Assembly: GCA_947493575.1 (NCBI GenBank)
Contig: CANLRQ010000017.1
Location: 1-64,000 of the forward strand
DNA: 64,000 nucleotides
Reading direction: 5' to 3'
From: an uncultured Marinomonas sp.
Lineage (GTDB): Bacteria > Pseudomonadota > Gammaproteobacteria > Pseudomonadales > Marinomonadaceae
This document shows, in pieces, positions 46,167 through 58,422 of the stretch (position 1 is the first letter of the stretch; each line of letters opens with the position of its first letter). The translations under genes and the position numbers were made by a program. The notes beneath the pieces are model-generated. The model searched no databases, was not told the DNA's origin, and saw nothing but the letters and a program-made list of their open reading frames with translations.

Positions 46167-48425
46167 ATGCTAGATAAAGAATTAGAGCAAACCTTAAATA
46201 ACGCGTTCAAAACAGCAAGAGATAAACGTCATGAGTTTATGACCGTTGAGCATTTATTACTTGCCTTGATTGAAAATCAAGCTGCGTCATCAGTTCTGTC
46301 CGCTTGCGGTGTTACTCTTGATGTATTGAGAAAGGAGCTTGAGGAGTTTGTTGACAGTACCACTCCACTGATTCCTGAGGAGGATGTTGAAAGAGAAGTG
46401 CAACCAACACTTGGCTTTCAAAGAGTGCTTCAACGAGCGGTATTCCATGTTCAATCTTCTGGTAAGAGAGAGGTAACTGGCGCGAATGTTTTGGTTGCTA
46501 TCTTTAGTGAGCAAGAAAGTCAGGGTGTTTACTTATTGAAGCGACACGGCGTTGCTCGAATTGATGTCGTAAATTTTGTTGCTCATGGTATTTCAAAAAT
46601 TGGAGAGGATACTTCTTCAGAAGCAAAAGAAGAAGAGGATCAAGATGATAGTAATGTTTCACCGCTTCAAAAATACACAACGAATTTGAATGAAGAAGCG
46701 AAAAAAGGCCAAATAGATACGTTAATTGGGCGAAATCACGAGGTTGAGCGTGTTATTCAAACACTTTCTCGTCGTCGTAAGAACAACCCTTTATTAGTTG
46801 GTGAGGCGGGTGTTGGTAAAACCGCCATTGCTGAAGGCTTGGCAAAACGTATTGTTGATAAAGACATTCCTGATGTGATTCAAGATGGAATTGTTTATTC
46901 TTTGGATATGGGGGCGTTGCTTGCCGGTACAAAATATAGGGGGGACTTTGAAAAGCGTTTAAAGCAGCTTTTAAACGATTTGAAAAAGCAGCCCAACGCC
47001 ATTTTATTTATTGATGAAATTCATACGATTATAGGGGCTGGAGCGGCATCTGGTGGGGTTATGGATGCATCTAATCTATTGAAACCTGCATTGAGTTCTG
47101 GTGCATTACGTTGTATTGGTTCAACAACATTCCAAGAGTTTAGAGGTGTGTTTGAGAAAGATCATGCTTTGGCAAGACGCTTTCAAAAAATTGATGTAAA
47201 TGAGCCGAGCGTAGAGGATACGTATCAAATCCTAAAAGGGATTGTGGGTACGTTTGAAGAACATCATCAGATTAAATATGAAGTGCCTGCTTTATTGGCC
47301 GCATCTGAATTGGCTTCTCGTTATATTACGGATCGTAATATGCCAGATAAAGCCATAGATGTGATTGATGAAGCGGGTGCTTTCCAAAGATTGCAGCCTA
47401 AAGAAACTCGTAAAGAGTTGATTACAGTGACTGAAATTGAAGATATAGTATCTAAAATTGCACGGGTTCCAGTTAAAGCGGTTAACTCGGATGATAGACA
47501 AGTATTGTCAAACTTGGAGCGCAATCTCAAAATGGTTGTATTTGGCCAAGATGGCGCAATTGAGTCTCTATCTGCTGCAATAAAGCTCTCTCGTGCTGGT
47601 CTTAAAGCGGAGCAAAAACCAATAGGCTCTTTTTTAATGGCTGGCCCTACTGGTGTTGGTAAAACAGAAGTAACTCGTCAACTGGCAAAACAACTTGGAG
47701 TAGAGTTACTGCGTTTTGATATGTCTGAATATATGGAAAGGCATGCTGTATCTCGTTTGATTGGTGCTCCTCCTGGTTATGTCGGTTTTGATCAAGGTGG
47801 TTTACTGACTGAAGCGGTTACAAAAAATCCACACAGTGTTGTTTTACTTGATGAGATAGAAAAAGCACACCCAGAAGTATTTAATATCTTATTGCAGGTA
47901 ATGGATCACGGAACGTTAACTGACAATAACGGCCGTAAAGCAGACTTTAGGAATGTCATTCTGGTTATGACATCAAATGCGGGTGCTGAGGTTCTTGCGA
48001 AACGCTCTATCGGTTTTTCGAATCAAGATAATTCCACAGATGGAATGGAAGTAATTAATCGTACTTTTACTCCTGAGTTTAGGAATCGGCTAGATGCTGT
48101 TATCCAATTTAAACAGTTGGATGAGAGAGTTATCTTTAATGTGGTTGATAAATTCTTAGTCGAGTTACAAGCCCAACTTGATTCTAAATCCGTGTTACTG
48201 GATGTAGGGGATACGGCTCGTGGTTGGTTAGCGAGTAAAGGCTATGATCAAACAATGGGGGCAAGACCTATGGCAAGGGTTATACAGGAACATTTGAAAA
48301 AACCTCTTGCTGAATTGATTTTGTTTGGTGATTTAGATGATGGAGGTGTCGTGTCTGTCTCATTAGATGAAAGCAAAGACGAGCTTGTATTGACTGCTCT
48401 AGAAGAAAGCGCAGTGCATCACTAG
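46167..48425 (+). CDS. clpA: ClpA, ATPase subunit of the Clp protease
   Basis: A 752-residue unfoldase that feeds substrates to ClpP. The Clp N-domain (1-145) is followed by two AAA+ modules with Walker A at 212-219 (GEAGVGKT) and 493-500 (GPTGVGKT). Walker B residues are in LFIDEIHT and [16 protein letters not shown]. The ClpP-binding loop IGF-type sequence appears as SIGFSNQD near 617. The stop TAG at 48423-48425 is part of the CTAG target of an R2 insertion, so transcripts run straight into the element. Confidence 0.96.
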   Translation: MLDKELEQTLNNAFKTARDKRHEFMTVEHLLLALIENQAASSVLSACGVTLDVLRKELEEFVDSTTPLIPEEDVEREVQPTLGFQRVLQRAVFHVQSSGKREVTGANVLVAIFSEQESQGVYLLKRHGVARIDVVNFVAHGISKIGEDTSSEAKEEEDQDDSNVSPLQKYTTNLNEEAKKGQIDTLIGRNHEVERVIQTLSRRRKNNPLLVGEAGVGKTAIAEGLAKRIVDKDIPDVIQDGIVYSLDMGALLAGTKYRGDFEKRLKQLLNDLKKQPNAILFIDEIHTIIGAGAASGGVMDASNLLKPALSSGALRCIGSTTFQEFRGVFEKDHALARRFQKIDVNEPSVEDTYQILKGIVGTFEEHHQIKYEVPALLAASELASRYITDRNMPDKAIDVIDEAGAFQRLQPKETRKELITVTEIEDIVSKIARVPVKAVNSDDRQVLSNLERNLKMVVFGQDGAIESLSAAIKLSRAGLKAEQKPIGSFLMAGPTGVGKTEVTRQLAKQLGVELLRFDMSEYMERHAVSRLIGAPPGYVGFDQGGLLTEAVTKNPHSVVLLDEIEKAHPEVFNILLQVMDHGTLTDNNGRKADFRNVILVMTSNAGAEVLAKRSIGFSNQDNSTDGMEVINRTFTPEFRNRLDAVIQFKQLDERVIFNVVDKFLVELQAQLDSKSVLLDVGDTARGWLASKGYDQTMGARPMARVIQEHLKKPLAELILFGDLDDGGVVSVSLDESKDELVLTALEESAVHH

Positions 48426-48564
48426 GGAAGGTGCGAAAAATCCTCTTGCCTCAACATGTGGATAAAATCCGGCTATTCGAGGCGAGTATCGAGTGTGAAT
48501 AGCTGGTCTATTTTCGAGATGCTCAATAAAGAATACAGGCTTAGTAGGCTTATTTGCACCTTCC
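48426..48564 (+). repeat. R2 element (IS5-type MITE), copy e, 139 bp, at the clpA stop
   Basis: The longest R2 copy: GGAAGGTGCGAAAAATCC ... TTATTTGCACCTTCC, flanked by CTAG (48422-48425) and TTAG (48565-48568). The left CTAG contains the clpA stop codon. It contains the extra inner arm tgtgaatagctgg seen in truncated form in copies a and d. Confidence 0.85.
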
Positions 48565-48584
48565 TTAGGTAGTTTTATGAGTAT

Positions 48585-48616
48585 AAAAAAACCGGACATG
48601 AGTCCGGTTTTTTTAT
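48585..48616. terminator. Bidirectional terminator between clpA and infA
   Basis: AAAAAACCGGAC-ATG-AGTCCGGTTTTTTT (about 11-bp stem) with T runs on both strands, between convergent genes. Confidence 0.9.
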
Positions 48617-48651
48617 ATCTAATATTTATTTAAAAAAATTAAATAGATATC

Positions 48652-48870
48652 TTAACGTGCGCGATAAACAATGCGACCTTTAGTTAGGTCGTAAGGTGTA
48701 AGCTCAACTTTTACTTTATCGCCAGTTAATATACGAATGTAGTTTTTACGCATTTTTCCAGAGATATGCGCAATTACAACATGTCCATTTTCAAGTTCGA
48801 CGCGGAACATGGTGTTAGGCAGTGTATCAATGATAGTGCCTTCCATTTCTAAGCTGTCTTCTTTTGCCAC
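48652..48870 (-). CDS. infA: Translation initiation factor IF-1
   Basis: A 72-residue S1-fold protein that binds the ribosomal A site during initiation. The sequence is near-canonical ([19 protein letters not shown], then [19 protein letters not shown]). Start is GTG, eight bases after AGGA. Neighbours clpA and aat match E. coli, but no ate/bpt gene lies between infA and aat. Confidence 0.97.
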   Translation of the reverse strand: MAKEDSLEMEGTIIDTLPNTMFRVELENGHVVIAHISGKMRKNYIRILTGDKVKVELTPYDLTKGRIVYRAR

Positions 48871-49024
48871 AATAAATGTCCTATGGTTTTAAAGGTGAAA
48901 GGCCGTGTAGAGCCCAATTCAAATTTTACAATATTAAGAATAAGGTCATATTTGAAATTTTAGTCGCGCGTATTCTGCCTAAAAAAACATTGAATAGCAA
49001 ATGAACTGAGCAACTATTATTATC

Positions 49025-49153
49025 AAGATCTTTGCACGAAGTTATGGACGATTATAAGACTAGGGAAAAACAGACGAAAAACCGGAGTTTATGAGCTATA
49101 AATGTGCATTTTGAGTCTGTTTTTAACAAGCGTAGTAGCCGTGCAAAGGTTTC
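49025..49153 (-). repeat. R1 MITE, copy 11
   Basis: A 129-bp reverse-oriented copy (AAGATCTTTGCACGAAG ... GCAAAGGTTTC). Flanks share only TATC, so no convincing duplication. It sits in the 371-bp infA-aat gap; nothing else is recognised there except AGCAATCTAG-type short repeats at 49201-49230. Confidence 0.75.
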
Positions 49154-49241
49154 TATCTTTTAATAAATAGATGAAAAATGCAATTTCTCGCTACCTTATT
49201 GGAAGCAATCTAGAAAGCAATCTAGGAAGTAATAACAGTGT

Positions 49242-49973
49242 TTAGATGTTCATAGATAGTATTGATTGGGATTGTAAGTAATGGTTTGGACTCGGTGTTT
49301 TGCAATAGCTATCGAGCAGATCGCAAAATTTAGTTCTGTGGATAAGAGTGGCGCCTAGGCTAAGTAGATGGTCTGATTGCACTTGGCAGTCAATTAAATG
49401 AATGCCTGCTTGGTTAGCATGTTGGCAAAGTGTGTAAAGGGCCGCTTTAGAGGCATTTTCTTTTTTTGAAAACATGGACTCTCCAAAAAAAACGCCATCT
49501 AAACAAACCCCATATAAGCCACCGATTAATAGATTATCTTCCCAAACTTCAATTGAATGAGCGATGCCTGAGTTGTGCAGGCCAGTGTAAGCATGTTTTA
49601 TGTCATCTGATATCCAAGTGCCTTCTTTTTCTAATCTGCTGTCAGAACAGATTTTGATTACTTCGGAAAAAGATGAGTTGGCCTTAATTGCCCAAGTTTG
49701 TTTTTTTAAGTGTTTTTTTAAAGAGCGAGAGTAGTGAAAGTGCTCTGGAAATAATACGCACCGCTCTTTGGGGTGCCACCATAAAATAGGGTCAGGCTCA
49801 CTATACCAAGGGAAAAAACCGTGTTGGTACATATTTATCAATCTGATATTACTTAAATCTCCTCCTACAGCGCATAATCCATCTGGATCATCTAGTGAAT
49901 TGTCGGGAAAGGGGATTTCAAACGGAGATTCACTTAAAATAGTAAGTTGTTTTTGACTTGTTGGCTGAGTCAT
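49242..49973 (-). CDS. aat: Leucyl/phenylalanyl-tRNA-protein transferase
   Basis: Adds Leu or Phe to proteins with N-terminal Lys or Arg, creating substrates for ClpS-ClpAP. The 243-residue chain has FPDNSLDDPDGLCAVGGDLS, the family block YQHGFFPWYSEPDPILWW and GGLYGVCLDGVFFGESMFS. GAAGG lies seven bases before the ATG. It is functionally tied to clpS and clpA across the infA gene. Confidence 0.95.
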   Translation of the reverse strand: MTQPTSQKQLTILSESPFEIPFPDNSLDDPDGLCAVGGDLSNIRLINMYQHGFFPWYSEPDPILWWHPKERCVLFPEHFHYSRSLKKHLKKQTWAIKANSSFSEVIKICSDSRLEKEGTWISDDIKHAYTGLHNSGIAHSIEVWEDNLLIGGLYGVCLDGVFFGESMFSKKENASKAALYTLCQHANQAGIHLIDCQVQSDHLLSLGATLIHRTKFCDLLDSYCKTPSPNHYLQSQSILSMNI

Positions 49974-50028
49974 TTGTGTGCCTTCTTGAATTCTTTTTGC
50001 GTATTAAAGAAACGTTTTATCATAAAGA

Positions 50029-50111
50029 GAGGCCTTTGCACGACTATTAGGCTTGCTAATACTTTGCTAAAAACAGACTTATCATCGCTCATGGCTTCGT
50101 GCAAAGGTCTC
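50029..50111 (+). repeat. R1 MITE, copy 12 (83-bp short form)
   Basis: GAGGCC...GGTCTC with the same internal deletion and length as the copy at 45615. Flanks AAAGA and AAACT match only 3/5. Lies in the long gap (49974-50585) between aat and the porin, whose remainder is AT-rich with no gene. Confidence 0.8.
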
Positions 50112-50510
50112 AAACTAACCTATTTCAATTGTATTTTTTTATTTTGATTTCTGTGTATATGTTGAGATATGTCGAAAAGAGATGAATTATTTGCAGTAAA
50201 ACGTGAAGAGGTGTGATTTAATTGTTGTTTGTTTTTTGAGCGAATATTCATTGCTAAATCGGTAAAATTCTTGTTTTTTTGTCTGTCAATTCATTTAAAA
50301 CAAGAAAAATGCAAAAAAAAAGAAAAAAAAGCACATGAGCTCTTGACCAGCATAGGAAAACTTGGTTTTAATCATGTCAGTTCTAAACCGAGTCTATTCT
50401 GAAGCATTGATAAAAAGTAATATCGTTTTTAAAATGTTAGGGGTTGGCTTTTTTGATCTATATGTCATAAAAGTGAAATCGTTCGGTTTTAGTATACATG
50501 AGTCGTTGAT

Positions 50511-50539
50511 TTGTCGGCGTTTCTTGTTTAGGTTATAGA
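50511..50539 (+). promoter_or_regulatory. Candidate sigma-70 promoter of the porin gene
   Basis: TTGTCG (50511-50516) and TATAGA (50534-50539) are separated by 17 bp and lie about 45 bp before the porin start. The -10 box runs into the R1-like palindrome at 50538. Prediction from consensus only. Confidence 0.4.
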
Positions 50540-50556
50540 AACCTTGCAAAAGGTCT
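50538..50556. repeat. R1-like palindrome (probable collapsed element) in the porin leader
   Basis: GAAACCTTGCAAAAGGTCT resembles the collapsed R1 at 21028 with two changes. No target duplication is visible, so its origin is less certain. Confidence 0.45.
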
Positions 50557-50585
50557 AAAATATAAAATATAAAGGGGAATCTTGA

Positions 50586-51446
50586 ATGAAAGCGATTAAA
50601 CTTGCTTCTATCTTTGCAGTATCTGCTGTTGCGGCTGCTGTATCTACTACTACTATTGCTGCTGACGCTGTTTTTACAGGTGAAGCTGGTATCGAATATA
50701 CTTCTTACTACGGTGATTCAAAAGGTACATCTGATCTAGTTGATGGTACTGATGTTGGTGAAGTTGAGCTTAAAGTTGACACTGGTGTTGTTTACGCGGA
50801 AATCGAAATCGGTACTACTGGTGCTGATGAAGCAACTAAGATCGGTATGGAAAAACTTTATGTTAAGCAAGGTGCTGTATCTTTCGGTCGTTTTGACGGA
50901 ACAGTAGCGACTGGCGCTTACATGGGTATCGATGAGAACTTCGGTGGTGTTGATCTAGCAACTGCTGCAGGCGATACTGATAACACAGGTGTTCGTTACG
51001 CTGTTGCACCTGGTCTAACTGTTGCTCTTGAAGCTACTACTTCTACTGCAACTGATGATTCTGATGTTGGTGTTGCAGCATCTTATGTTGCTGATCTTGG
51101 TGGTTTCAAAGCAGGTATCTCTGCTGGTTCTATCGGTGACGCGAATGCAGTAAACGTTGGCCTTCAAATGGATGCTGGTGCAGCGACTGTTTCTGTATCT
51201 TACGGTGTTGGTGAGAAAGGTACCGGTACAACTACTGATGCAGAAGGTTATGGTGTTTCTCTTCAGTTCGCTGCATCTGACGCTTTAAACCTAGGTCTAG
51301 AGTATGCTTCTGATGAAGAAGCTAAAGTAGACGGCACTTACTTTTATGCTAAGTACACTGCTGGTGACTTAACTTATGCATTCAAAAATTTCAATGGCGA
51401 TATCGGTGCTGAGAAAAATGTCTTAGCTGTTACTGCTGCATTCTAA
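50586..51446 (+). CDS. Outer-membrane porin (general, beta-barrel)
   Basis: A 286-residue porin. A signal peptide (MKAIKLASIFAVSAVAAAV to about TIAA, near residue 25) is followed by amphipathic strands such as GEAGIEYTSYYGD and VSFGRFDGTVATG, ending in LAVTAAF with the C-terminal Phe used for outer-membrane assembly. Codon choice is strikingly narrow (mostly GCT, GGT, ACT, GTT), which marks very high expression. A promoter candidate and AAGGGG ribosome site precede it, and a strong terminator follows. Sequence is rich in Ala, Gly, Thr and Asp; specificity cannot be predicted. Confidence 0.85.
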   Translation: MKAIKLASIFAVSAVAAAVSTTTIAADAVFTGEAGIEYTSYYGDSKGTSDLVDGTDVGEVELKVDTGVVYAEIEIGTTGADEATKIGMEKLYVKQGAVSFGRFDGTVATGAYMGIDENFGGVDLATAAGDTDNTGVRYAVAPGLTVALEATTSTATDDSDVGVAASYVADLGGFKAGISAGSIGDANAVNVGLQMDAGAATVSVSYGVGEKGTGTTTDAEGYGVSLQFAASDALNLGLEYASDEEAKVDGTYFYAKYTAGDLTYAFKNFNGDIGAEKNVLAVTAAF

Positions 51447-51470
51447 GATTTCCCTTTCTTAGTAAAAGCT

Positions 51471-51498
51471 AAAACCAGCCTTCGGGCTGGTTTTTTTT
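51471..51498 (+). terminator. Terminator of the porin gene
   Basis: AAAACCAGCC-TTCG-GGCTGGTTTT with a T run: 10-bp perfect stem capped by a UUCG tetraloop, 25 bp after the stop. Confidence 0.95.
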
Positions 51499-51576
51499 GT
51501 GGTAAACTTTCTATTGCTATCGACATTGCATATCCACCAAGTTCTGTATTACCTAAAAACGAGATGAGAGGCCATT

Positions 51577-54396
51577 GTGTCAGAGAATGTGAGTGAGTCT
51601 GGACGATCACCTATATGGGAGTTGTTTGCTAAGCAAGCGGCATTTGTTGCTGTTTTGGTATTGTTTTTGTTTTTTAGTTTGGCAACTTATACCTATCATG
51701 CAGACGATCCAGGCTGGTTCTACTCTGGTGGGACTGGTGTAATTCAAAACTCTATGGGTGCAACGGGTGCGGTTATTGCAGATGTAAGCTCTGCTTTTTT
51801 TGGTTCACTTTTTTTATCTCTTCCTATTGTTTTCATCGGTGTGATTTTAGTTGTTTGGAGAAATGTTCATAATTTGTCTCCGATTTTTCAGACGTTGATT
51901 TGTACTGTTGGCAGTATTTTGTATTTATCTTCCGGCACTGTGTTAGGTTTTTTACACACTGTTGGAGGGGCGTCATATCAATATGGCCCTGGAGGAATTC
52001 TTGGTGGTGCCTTGGGGAGTTTGTTATACCACTGGGTTGGTTATGACGGTGCAACCTTGTTTAGTTTGGCTCTTTGGTTTATCTCATTGACTTTATTGTT
52101 TCAGTTGCAGTGGATGGCTGTAGCAGAGAGTATTGGTGAACGAATATCTAACGCCTTTTCATATTTATATTTAGGTTATAAAGAGCGTAAAGAACGAAAC
52201 CTTCTTGAAAATGATGTTGAGCAAATGGATGAGGAAGATGATAAAAACAGCGAGGAAATGCTTCAAGCGAATATTGAGTCATCTAGTTTTAATTCATCAA
52301 ATTTCACTAAAAATGATACAGACGAACCAGCACTATATAGAAAATGGAAAAAGCAGCAAGATCGTTTAGAATTAGAAGAGGGCGATTCCAGCGATTATTT
52401 TGAATACGAAAACGATATTGAAAGTAACAATAATAACCTTGATGTTGAAAAAGATTCTTTACTGTCGTCTTTTATTAATCGTTTTCGTAAAGAAAAAGCT
52501 GAGGCGCCAGCGAAGAGAATAGATGACACCCATGATTTTGAAATAGGGTCTCTGGATGACGAAAGCTTAATGGAAACTCATCATTCAGAAGAGCTTTCTC
52601 TTGGAGATTTAGACATTGATGTCGAAGACACTCTTTATGTTGAGAGTGATGAGCAAACAACTTCAGCTAAAAAAGACTCTGCTAGTGTTGACGGTTTGCA
52701 GCAAGAAGCTCTTAAAAAAGATGCTTTTAAGAAGAGCTCTTCCAAAAAAGAACTGACTTCGGTGAATGGTGTTATAAAAGATGAGTTAACGTCAGAAGTG
52801 ATTCCTAGTGATCATAGCAAACCTGCTGTTCGTACTCTTTCAGAGGCTAAGCAACTTGAAAACCTTGCTGGTGCGGAATCCAGTCTGTTATCAGTCAATC
52901 ATGCCTCTTATGTACTGCCAGATAGATCCGTATTAACAGAACCTAAACCGAAAAACGGAGGTTATACGGAAGAGGAGTTGATTGACCTTTCTGCGTTGCT
53001 TGAGTTGAGACTACAAGATTTTGGAGTAAAGGCCGAAGTGGTTGAAGTCAATCCTGGCCCAGTTATCACTCGGTTTGAAATTCAGCCTGCACCTGGTGTA
53101 AAAGTATCGCGTATTACTAATTTAGCAAAAGACTTAGCTCGTTCTTTGAGTGTAATGAGTGTTCGCGTGGTCGAAGTGATAGCTGGAAAATCAACCATAG
53201 GTATCGAAATACCTAATCAAGTTCGCGATACCGTCTACTTTAGTGAAGTTATAAATTGTGATGCTTATGATAAATCTTCCTCACCGCTTACCTTGTCTCT
53301 AGGGCATGACATTTCTGGAGAGCCTGTTGTCGTTGATTTGGCAAAAATGCCTCATGTATTGGTTGCTGGTACAACAGGTTCTGGTAAGTCTGTTGGTGTT
53401 AATGCAATGATTTTGAGTATGCTATTGAAATCAACGCCTGATGAAGTGCGGATGATCATGGTAGACCCAAAAATGCTGGAATTGTCAATTTATGAAGGCA
53501 TTCCTCACCTGCTTACTCCAGTTATTACTGATATGAAAGATGCTGCTAACGGTCTGCGATGGTCTGTCGATGAAATGGAGCGTCGATATAAGTTGATGTC
53601 GAAATTAGGTGTAAGGAATATTGCAGGTTATAACAAGAAGGTAAGAGAGGCGATTGAAGCGGGTTCTCCAATTGAAGATCCTTTATGGCAGCCGGATCAT
53701 GAGGCTATGTTTTCTTTGGATGGTGTTCCTAGGACTGTACCGTTATTGGAACCATTACCTTATATCGTCATTATTGTTGATGAATTTGCGGATATGATGA
53801 TGATAGTTGGGAAAAAGGTTGAAGAGTTAATTGCGCGTATTGCGCAAAAAGCGAGGGCTGCGGGGATACATTTAATTTTGGCTACGCAGCGGCCTTCAGT
53901 TGACGTTATTACAGGGCTAATTAAAGCAAATATTCCTACTCGTATGGCCTTTCAAGTTTCATCAAAAATTGATTCAAGGACCATCTTGGATCAGGGTGGT
54001 GCTGATCAATTATTAGGTATGGGGGATATGTTATATTTGCCTGCTGGTTTGCCAACTCCAATTCGAGTGCATGGGGCTTTTGTTTCTGATGAGGAAGTTC
54101 ATGGAGTAGTAGAGGAGTGGCGATCAAGAGGTGAGCCTGATTATATAGAGGGTGTTGTTGTGAACCCTGAAGATTTAATGTCCCCTACTGGTAATGCAGA
54201 AGATAAAGATGCTTTATATGATGAAGCAGTAAAAATTGTGATTGAAACACGTAAAGCTTCCATTTCTTCGATACAGCGTCGCCTTAAAATAGGTTATAAC
54301 AGAGCGGCTAACCTTGTTGAATCAATGGAGTCTGCGGGGTTGGTTGGCCCTATGGGGACAAATGGGCAGCGAGAAATTCTCATACCTGAGTCTTAA
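51577..54396 (+). CDS. ftsK: DNA translocase FtsK
   Basis: A 939-residue septal DNA pump coordinating chromosome segregation with division. Four membrane helices occupy about residues 20-190. A long acidic linker (about 195-460) follows, then the motor with Walker A GTTGSGKS at 598-605 and Walker [14 protein letters not shown], and the winged-helix gamma domain (about 870-935, [19 protein letters not shown]) that reads KOPS sites. Start is GTG with GAGAGG upstream. It begins the ftsK-lolA-rarA-crcB unit, as in many gammaproteobacteria. Confidence 0.95.
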   Translation: MSENVSESGRSPIWELFAKQAAFVAVLVLFLFFSLATYTYHADDPGWFYSGGTGVIQNSMGATGAVIADVSSAFFGSLFLSLPIVFIGVILVVWRNVHNLSPIFQTLICTVGSILYLSSGTVLGFLHTVGGASYQYGPGGILGGALGSLLYHWVGYDGATLFSLALWFISLTLLFQLQWMAVAESIGERISNAFSYLYLGYKERKERNLLENDVEQMDEEDDKNSEEMLQANIESSSFNSSNFTKNDTDEPALYRKWKKQQDRLELEEGDSSDYFEYENDIESNNNNLDVEKDSLLSSFINRFRKEKAEAPAKRIDDTHDFEIGSLDDESLMETHHSEELSLGDLDIDVEDTLYVESDEQTTSAKKDSASVDGLQQEALKKDAFKKSSSKKELTSVNGVIKDELTSEVIPSDHSKPAVRTLSEAKQLENLAGAESSLLSVNHASYVLPDRSVLTEPKPKNGGYTEEELIDLSALLELRLQDFGVKAEVVEVNPGPVITRFEIQPAPGVKVSRITNLAKDLARSLSVMSVRVVEVIAGKSTIGIEIPNQVRDTVYFSEVINCDAYDKSSSPLTLSLGHDISGEPVVVDLAKMPHVLVAGTTGSGKSVGVNAMILSMLLKSTPDEVRMIMVDPKMLELSIYEGIPHLLTPVITDMKDAANGLRWSVDEMERRYKLMSKLGVRNIAGYNKKVREAIEAGSPIEDPLWQPDHEAMFSLDGVPRTVPLLEPLPYIVIIVDEFADMMMIVGKKVEELIARIAQKARAAGIHLILATQRPSVDVITGLIKANIPTRMAFQVSSKIDSRTILDQGGADQLLGMGDMLYLPAGLPTPIRVHGAFVSDEEVHGVVEEWRSRGEPDYIEGVVVNPEDLMSPTGNAEDKDALYDEAVKIVIETRKASISSIQRRLKIGYNRAANLVESMESAGLVGPMGTNGQREILIPES

Positions 54397-54430
54397 AAAA
54401 CACAAAATATCCTAAAGTAGGGAATGATTA

Positions 54431-55066
54431 ATGAATTATAAATTGTTATTAAAGGTGTTGATTGTCTTTTTTTCTGCATCTTGTATCCTTGCCTTAGCCG
54501 ACAATGAGATTGAGTTAGAAGAAGATGTTGTGCTGGCGAAACTGTTGGAAGGTAATCGAAATATTGAAGGTGAGTTCTTGCAGGTGACGTATGACTCAAC
54601 TGGGGATCAGGTTCAACTGAGCGAGGGCGTGTTCATGTTGGCCAGTCCAAATCGTTTTGTCTGGGATACAATTAAACCTTTTCCTCAGCGTATTATATCT
54701 GATGGACAATGGTTAACTGTATGGGATGTAGATTTGGAGCAAGCAACAAGGAAAAGAGTGGAGAGCACTTTAGGTCAGTCTCCAGCTGCTTTAATAGGCC
54801 GACCCGCATCAGAGGTTCTGCCTTTTTATGATGTTGCTGATCTTGGTCAGCAGAGATTTCGCTTAGTGCCTATATCAGAAGATGGTTTATTTACCAGTCT
54901 CACTCTTTCTTTTAAAAAGAGTGTTATCAGTGCAATGAGTATCGAAGACAGTTTAGAGCAAACAACCGTAATTGAGTTTAATGCTATCGAAGAGCATGAA
55001 GGGGTGTCTGATCAAAATTTTGTCGTTAACTTGCCTGATGATATTGATGTTTTTGTAGAAGAATAA
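54431..55066 (+). CDS. lolA: Outer-membrane lipoprotein carrier LolA
   Basis: Periplasmic chaperone carrying lipoproteins from LolCDE to LolB. 211 residues with a signal peptide ending near residue 23 (CILALA). The family fold is seen in [35 protein letters not shown] and [16 protein letters not shown]. It lies 34 bp after ftsK and 2 bp before rarA. Confidence 0.93.
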   Translation: MNYKLLLKVLIVFFSASCILALADNEIELEEDVVLAKLLEGNRNIEGEFLQVTYDSTGDQVQLSEGVFMLASPNRFVWDTIKPFPQRIISDGQWLTVWDVDLEQATRKRVESTLGQSPAALIGRPASEVLPFYDVADLGQQRFRLVPISEDGLFTSLTLSFKKSVISAMSIEDSLEQTTVIEFNAIEEHEGVSDQNFVVNLPDDIDVFVEE

Positions 55067-55068
55067 TT

Positions 55069-56418
55069 ATGGATTTGTTTTCTGAGCAAGAAAGTGAGTT
55101 GTCTTTTATTCCATTAGCTGCTCGAATGAGACCAAGAAATTTAACCGAATACGTAGGTCAGTCTCATTTAATTGGTGAAGGGAAGCCTTTAATAAAAATG
55201 ATTGAGAGTGGCCGTTGCCATTCTTTTATATTATGGGGTAGTCCGGGAGTAGGTAAAACAACCTTTGCTCAGCTCTTGTCTCATCAGCTCAATATTCACT
55301 TTCTTACATTATCTGCCGTAATGTCAGGGGTTAAAGATATTCGTCTTGCTGTGGAGAGGGCAAAGCAGAATACCTTGCTTACAGGAAAACAGTCCATCTT
55401 ATTCATAGATGAAGTACATAGATTCAATAAATCTCAGCAAGATGCTTTTTTGCCTCATATTGAAGATGGGACTTTCTTGTTTATAGGGGCGACAACAGAA
55501 AACCCTGCGTTTGAATTAAATTCTGCGCTGCTATCTAGAGCAAGGGTATATCGCCTTCAAACGCCTTCTGTAGATGAAGTTAAATCTGTTTTGCTGCATG
55601 CTTTACAGGATTCCGAAAGAGGTTTAGGCGCTCGCTCAATAGAGATAAATGAAAAGTATATTGAGATTCTTGCAAGAGCAGCGGATGGTGATATTCGAAG
55701 AGCGTTAAATTTTTTGGAAATAGTGTCCGATTTGGCAATTGATAACTGTGTCAATGAAAAGAATATAGAAGATGTATTAGGTGGGTCTTTTCGACGCTTT
55801 GATAATAAAGGGGATGTATTCTACGATCAAATTTCAGCATTTCACAAATCGGTTAGAGGCTCTTCTCCTGATGGCGCTCTTTACTGGATGGCGAGAATGT
55901 TGGATGGAGGTTGTGACCCTTTGTACATTGCCCGGAGGTTACTGGCTATTGCATCTGAAGACATTGGTAATGCGGATCCAAGGGCCATGCAGGTGGCGTT
56001 AACGGCCTGGGATGTATTTGAGAGAGTGGGTCCCGGGGAAGGCAATAGAGCAATAGCTCAGGCAACTTTATATTTAGCATGTGCTCCTAAAAGTAATGCG
56101 GTTTATGATGCGTTTAAAGGGGCTATGAGGGCTGTTGCAAATCAACCGAGTTATGATGTTCCGAATCATTTACGAAATGCACCAACATCTTTGGCTAAAA
56201 GTATGGGGCATGGCGAAGATTATCGTTATGCCCATTCAGAGCCCTATGCGTATGCCGCAGGAGAAAAATACTTACCTGAAGAAATTATGGCGCAAACCTT
56301 TTACCAGCCAAGTGACCGAGGATTGGAAAAGAAAATTGGTGAAAAGATGGCTTGGTTAAACAGTTTAGACTTACAAAGTGACCAAATTCGTTATAGTGAT
56401 CGGTATGAAGATGACTAA
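55069..56418 (+). CDS. rarA: Replication-associated recombination ATPase RarA (MgsA)
   Basis: An AAA+ ATPase of the clamp-loader type acting at stalled forks, 449 residues. The N-terminal [20 protein letters not shown], Walker [10 protein letters not shown], Walker [12 protein letters not shown], sensor GATTENPAF and the C-terminal tetramerisation region ([17 protein letters not shown]) are all typical. Directly after lolA. Confidence 0.95.
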   Translation: MDLFSEQESELSFIPLAARMRPRNLTEYVGQSHLIGEGKPLIKMIESGRCHSFILWGSPGVGKTTFAQLLSHQLNIHFLTLSAVMSGVKDIRLAVERAKQNTLLTGKQSILFIDEVHRFNKSQQDAFLPHIEDGTFLFIGATTENPAFELNSALLSRARVYRLQTPSVDEVKSVLLHALQDSERGLGARSIEINEKYIEILARAADGDIRRALNFLEIVSDLAIDNCVNEKNIEDVLGGSFRRFDNKGDVFYDQISAFHKSVRGSSPDGALYWMARMLDGGCDPLYIARRLLAIASEDIGNADPRAMQVALTAWDVFERVGPGEGNRAIAQATLYLACAPKSNAVYDAFKGAMRAVANQPSYDVPNHLRNAPTSLAKSMGHGEDYRYAHSEPYAYAAGEKYLPEEIMAQTFYQPSDRGLEKKIGEKMAWLNSLDLQSDQIRYSDRYEDD

Positions 56419-56460
56419 AAGTGTGATTATTTTTCAAAATAAAGAAGGTGGTTTAGTCAT

Positions 56461-56838
56461 TTGATATTAACGTATTTTATGGTCGCTTTTGGCGGTGCTA
56501 TTGGTGCAATGAGTCGATTTGGCCTATCAACTCTTATTAATCATCATGTAAAAACAGCATTTCCGTTAGCAACCTTGAGTGTTAATTTATTAGGCAGTAT
56601 ATTGATGGGAGTCTGTTTTGTTGTAATAACGGAGCGGGTGCCGAGTCTAATATCCTATCGCCCCTTGATCATGGTTGGTTTTTTGGGCGCATTTACTACT
56701 TTTTCAACATTTTCTTTAGAAATTATCTTACTTATTAATCAGCAGGCTTGGCTAAGTGCTTTAAGCTATTTATTATTAAGTTGCCTGTTGGGCGTATTGG
56801 GTCTGGCAATGGGTATGTATCTTACTAGGGCCCTATAA
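56461..56838 (+). CDS. crcB: Fluoride channel CrcB/Fluc
   Basis: A 125-residue, four-helix dimeric fluoride exporter. Family blocks MVAFGGAIGAMSRFG, VNLLGSILMGV and GFLGAFTTFSTFSLE are complete, including the phenylalanines lining the pore. Start is TTG at 56461, supported by AAGGTGG eight bases upstream; an ATG at 56479 would cut the first helix. No fluoride riboswitch is seen in the 42-bp gap after rarA, so expression probably comes from the operon. Confidence 0.9.
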   Translation: MILTYFMVAFGGAIGAMSRFGLSTLINHHVKTAFPLATLSVNLLGSILMGVCFVVITERVPSLISYRPLIMVGFLGAFTTFSTFSLEIILLINQQAWLSALSYLLLSCLLGVLGLAMGMYLTRAL

Positions 56839-56866
56839 ATAATTGAATTTTTACTATACGTAACCT

Positions 56867-57007
56867 GAAACCTTTGCACGAAGTCATGAACGATGATAAG
56901 ACGAGGCAAAAACAGACGAAAAAGCAGAGTTTATGAGTTATAAATGCGCATATTTGAGTCTGTTTTTAACAAAGTATTATCAAGCGTAATAGTCGTACAA
57001 AGGTCTC
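56867..57007 (-). repeat. R1 MITE, copy 13
   Basis: A 141-bp reverse-oriented full-length copy, GAAACC...GGTCTC, with a perfect 5-bp target duplication AACCT (56862-56866 and 57008-57012). Located 78 bp upstream of serS. Confidence 0.92.
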
Positions 57008-57055
57008 AACCTATTTTTTCAAATCTAATGATTAAAGAGTTACCAGATTCATTAG

Positions 57056-58387
<1,332 letters not shown>

Positions 58388-58422
58388 TCAATGTTAAATT
58401 GAGATATGGCGTTGATTTACCC

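Noticed and set aside
56419..56460. Fluoride riboswitch before crcB
   Set aside because: The gap after rarA is only 42 bp and shows none of the conserved pseudoknot sequence.
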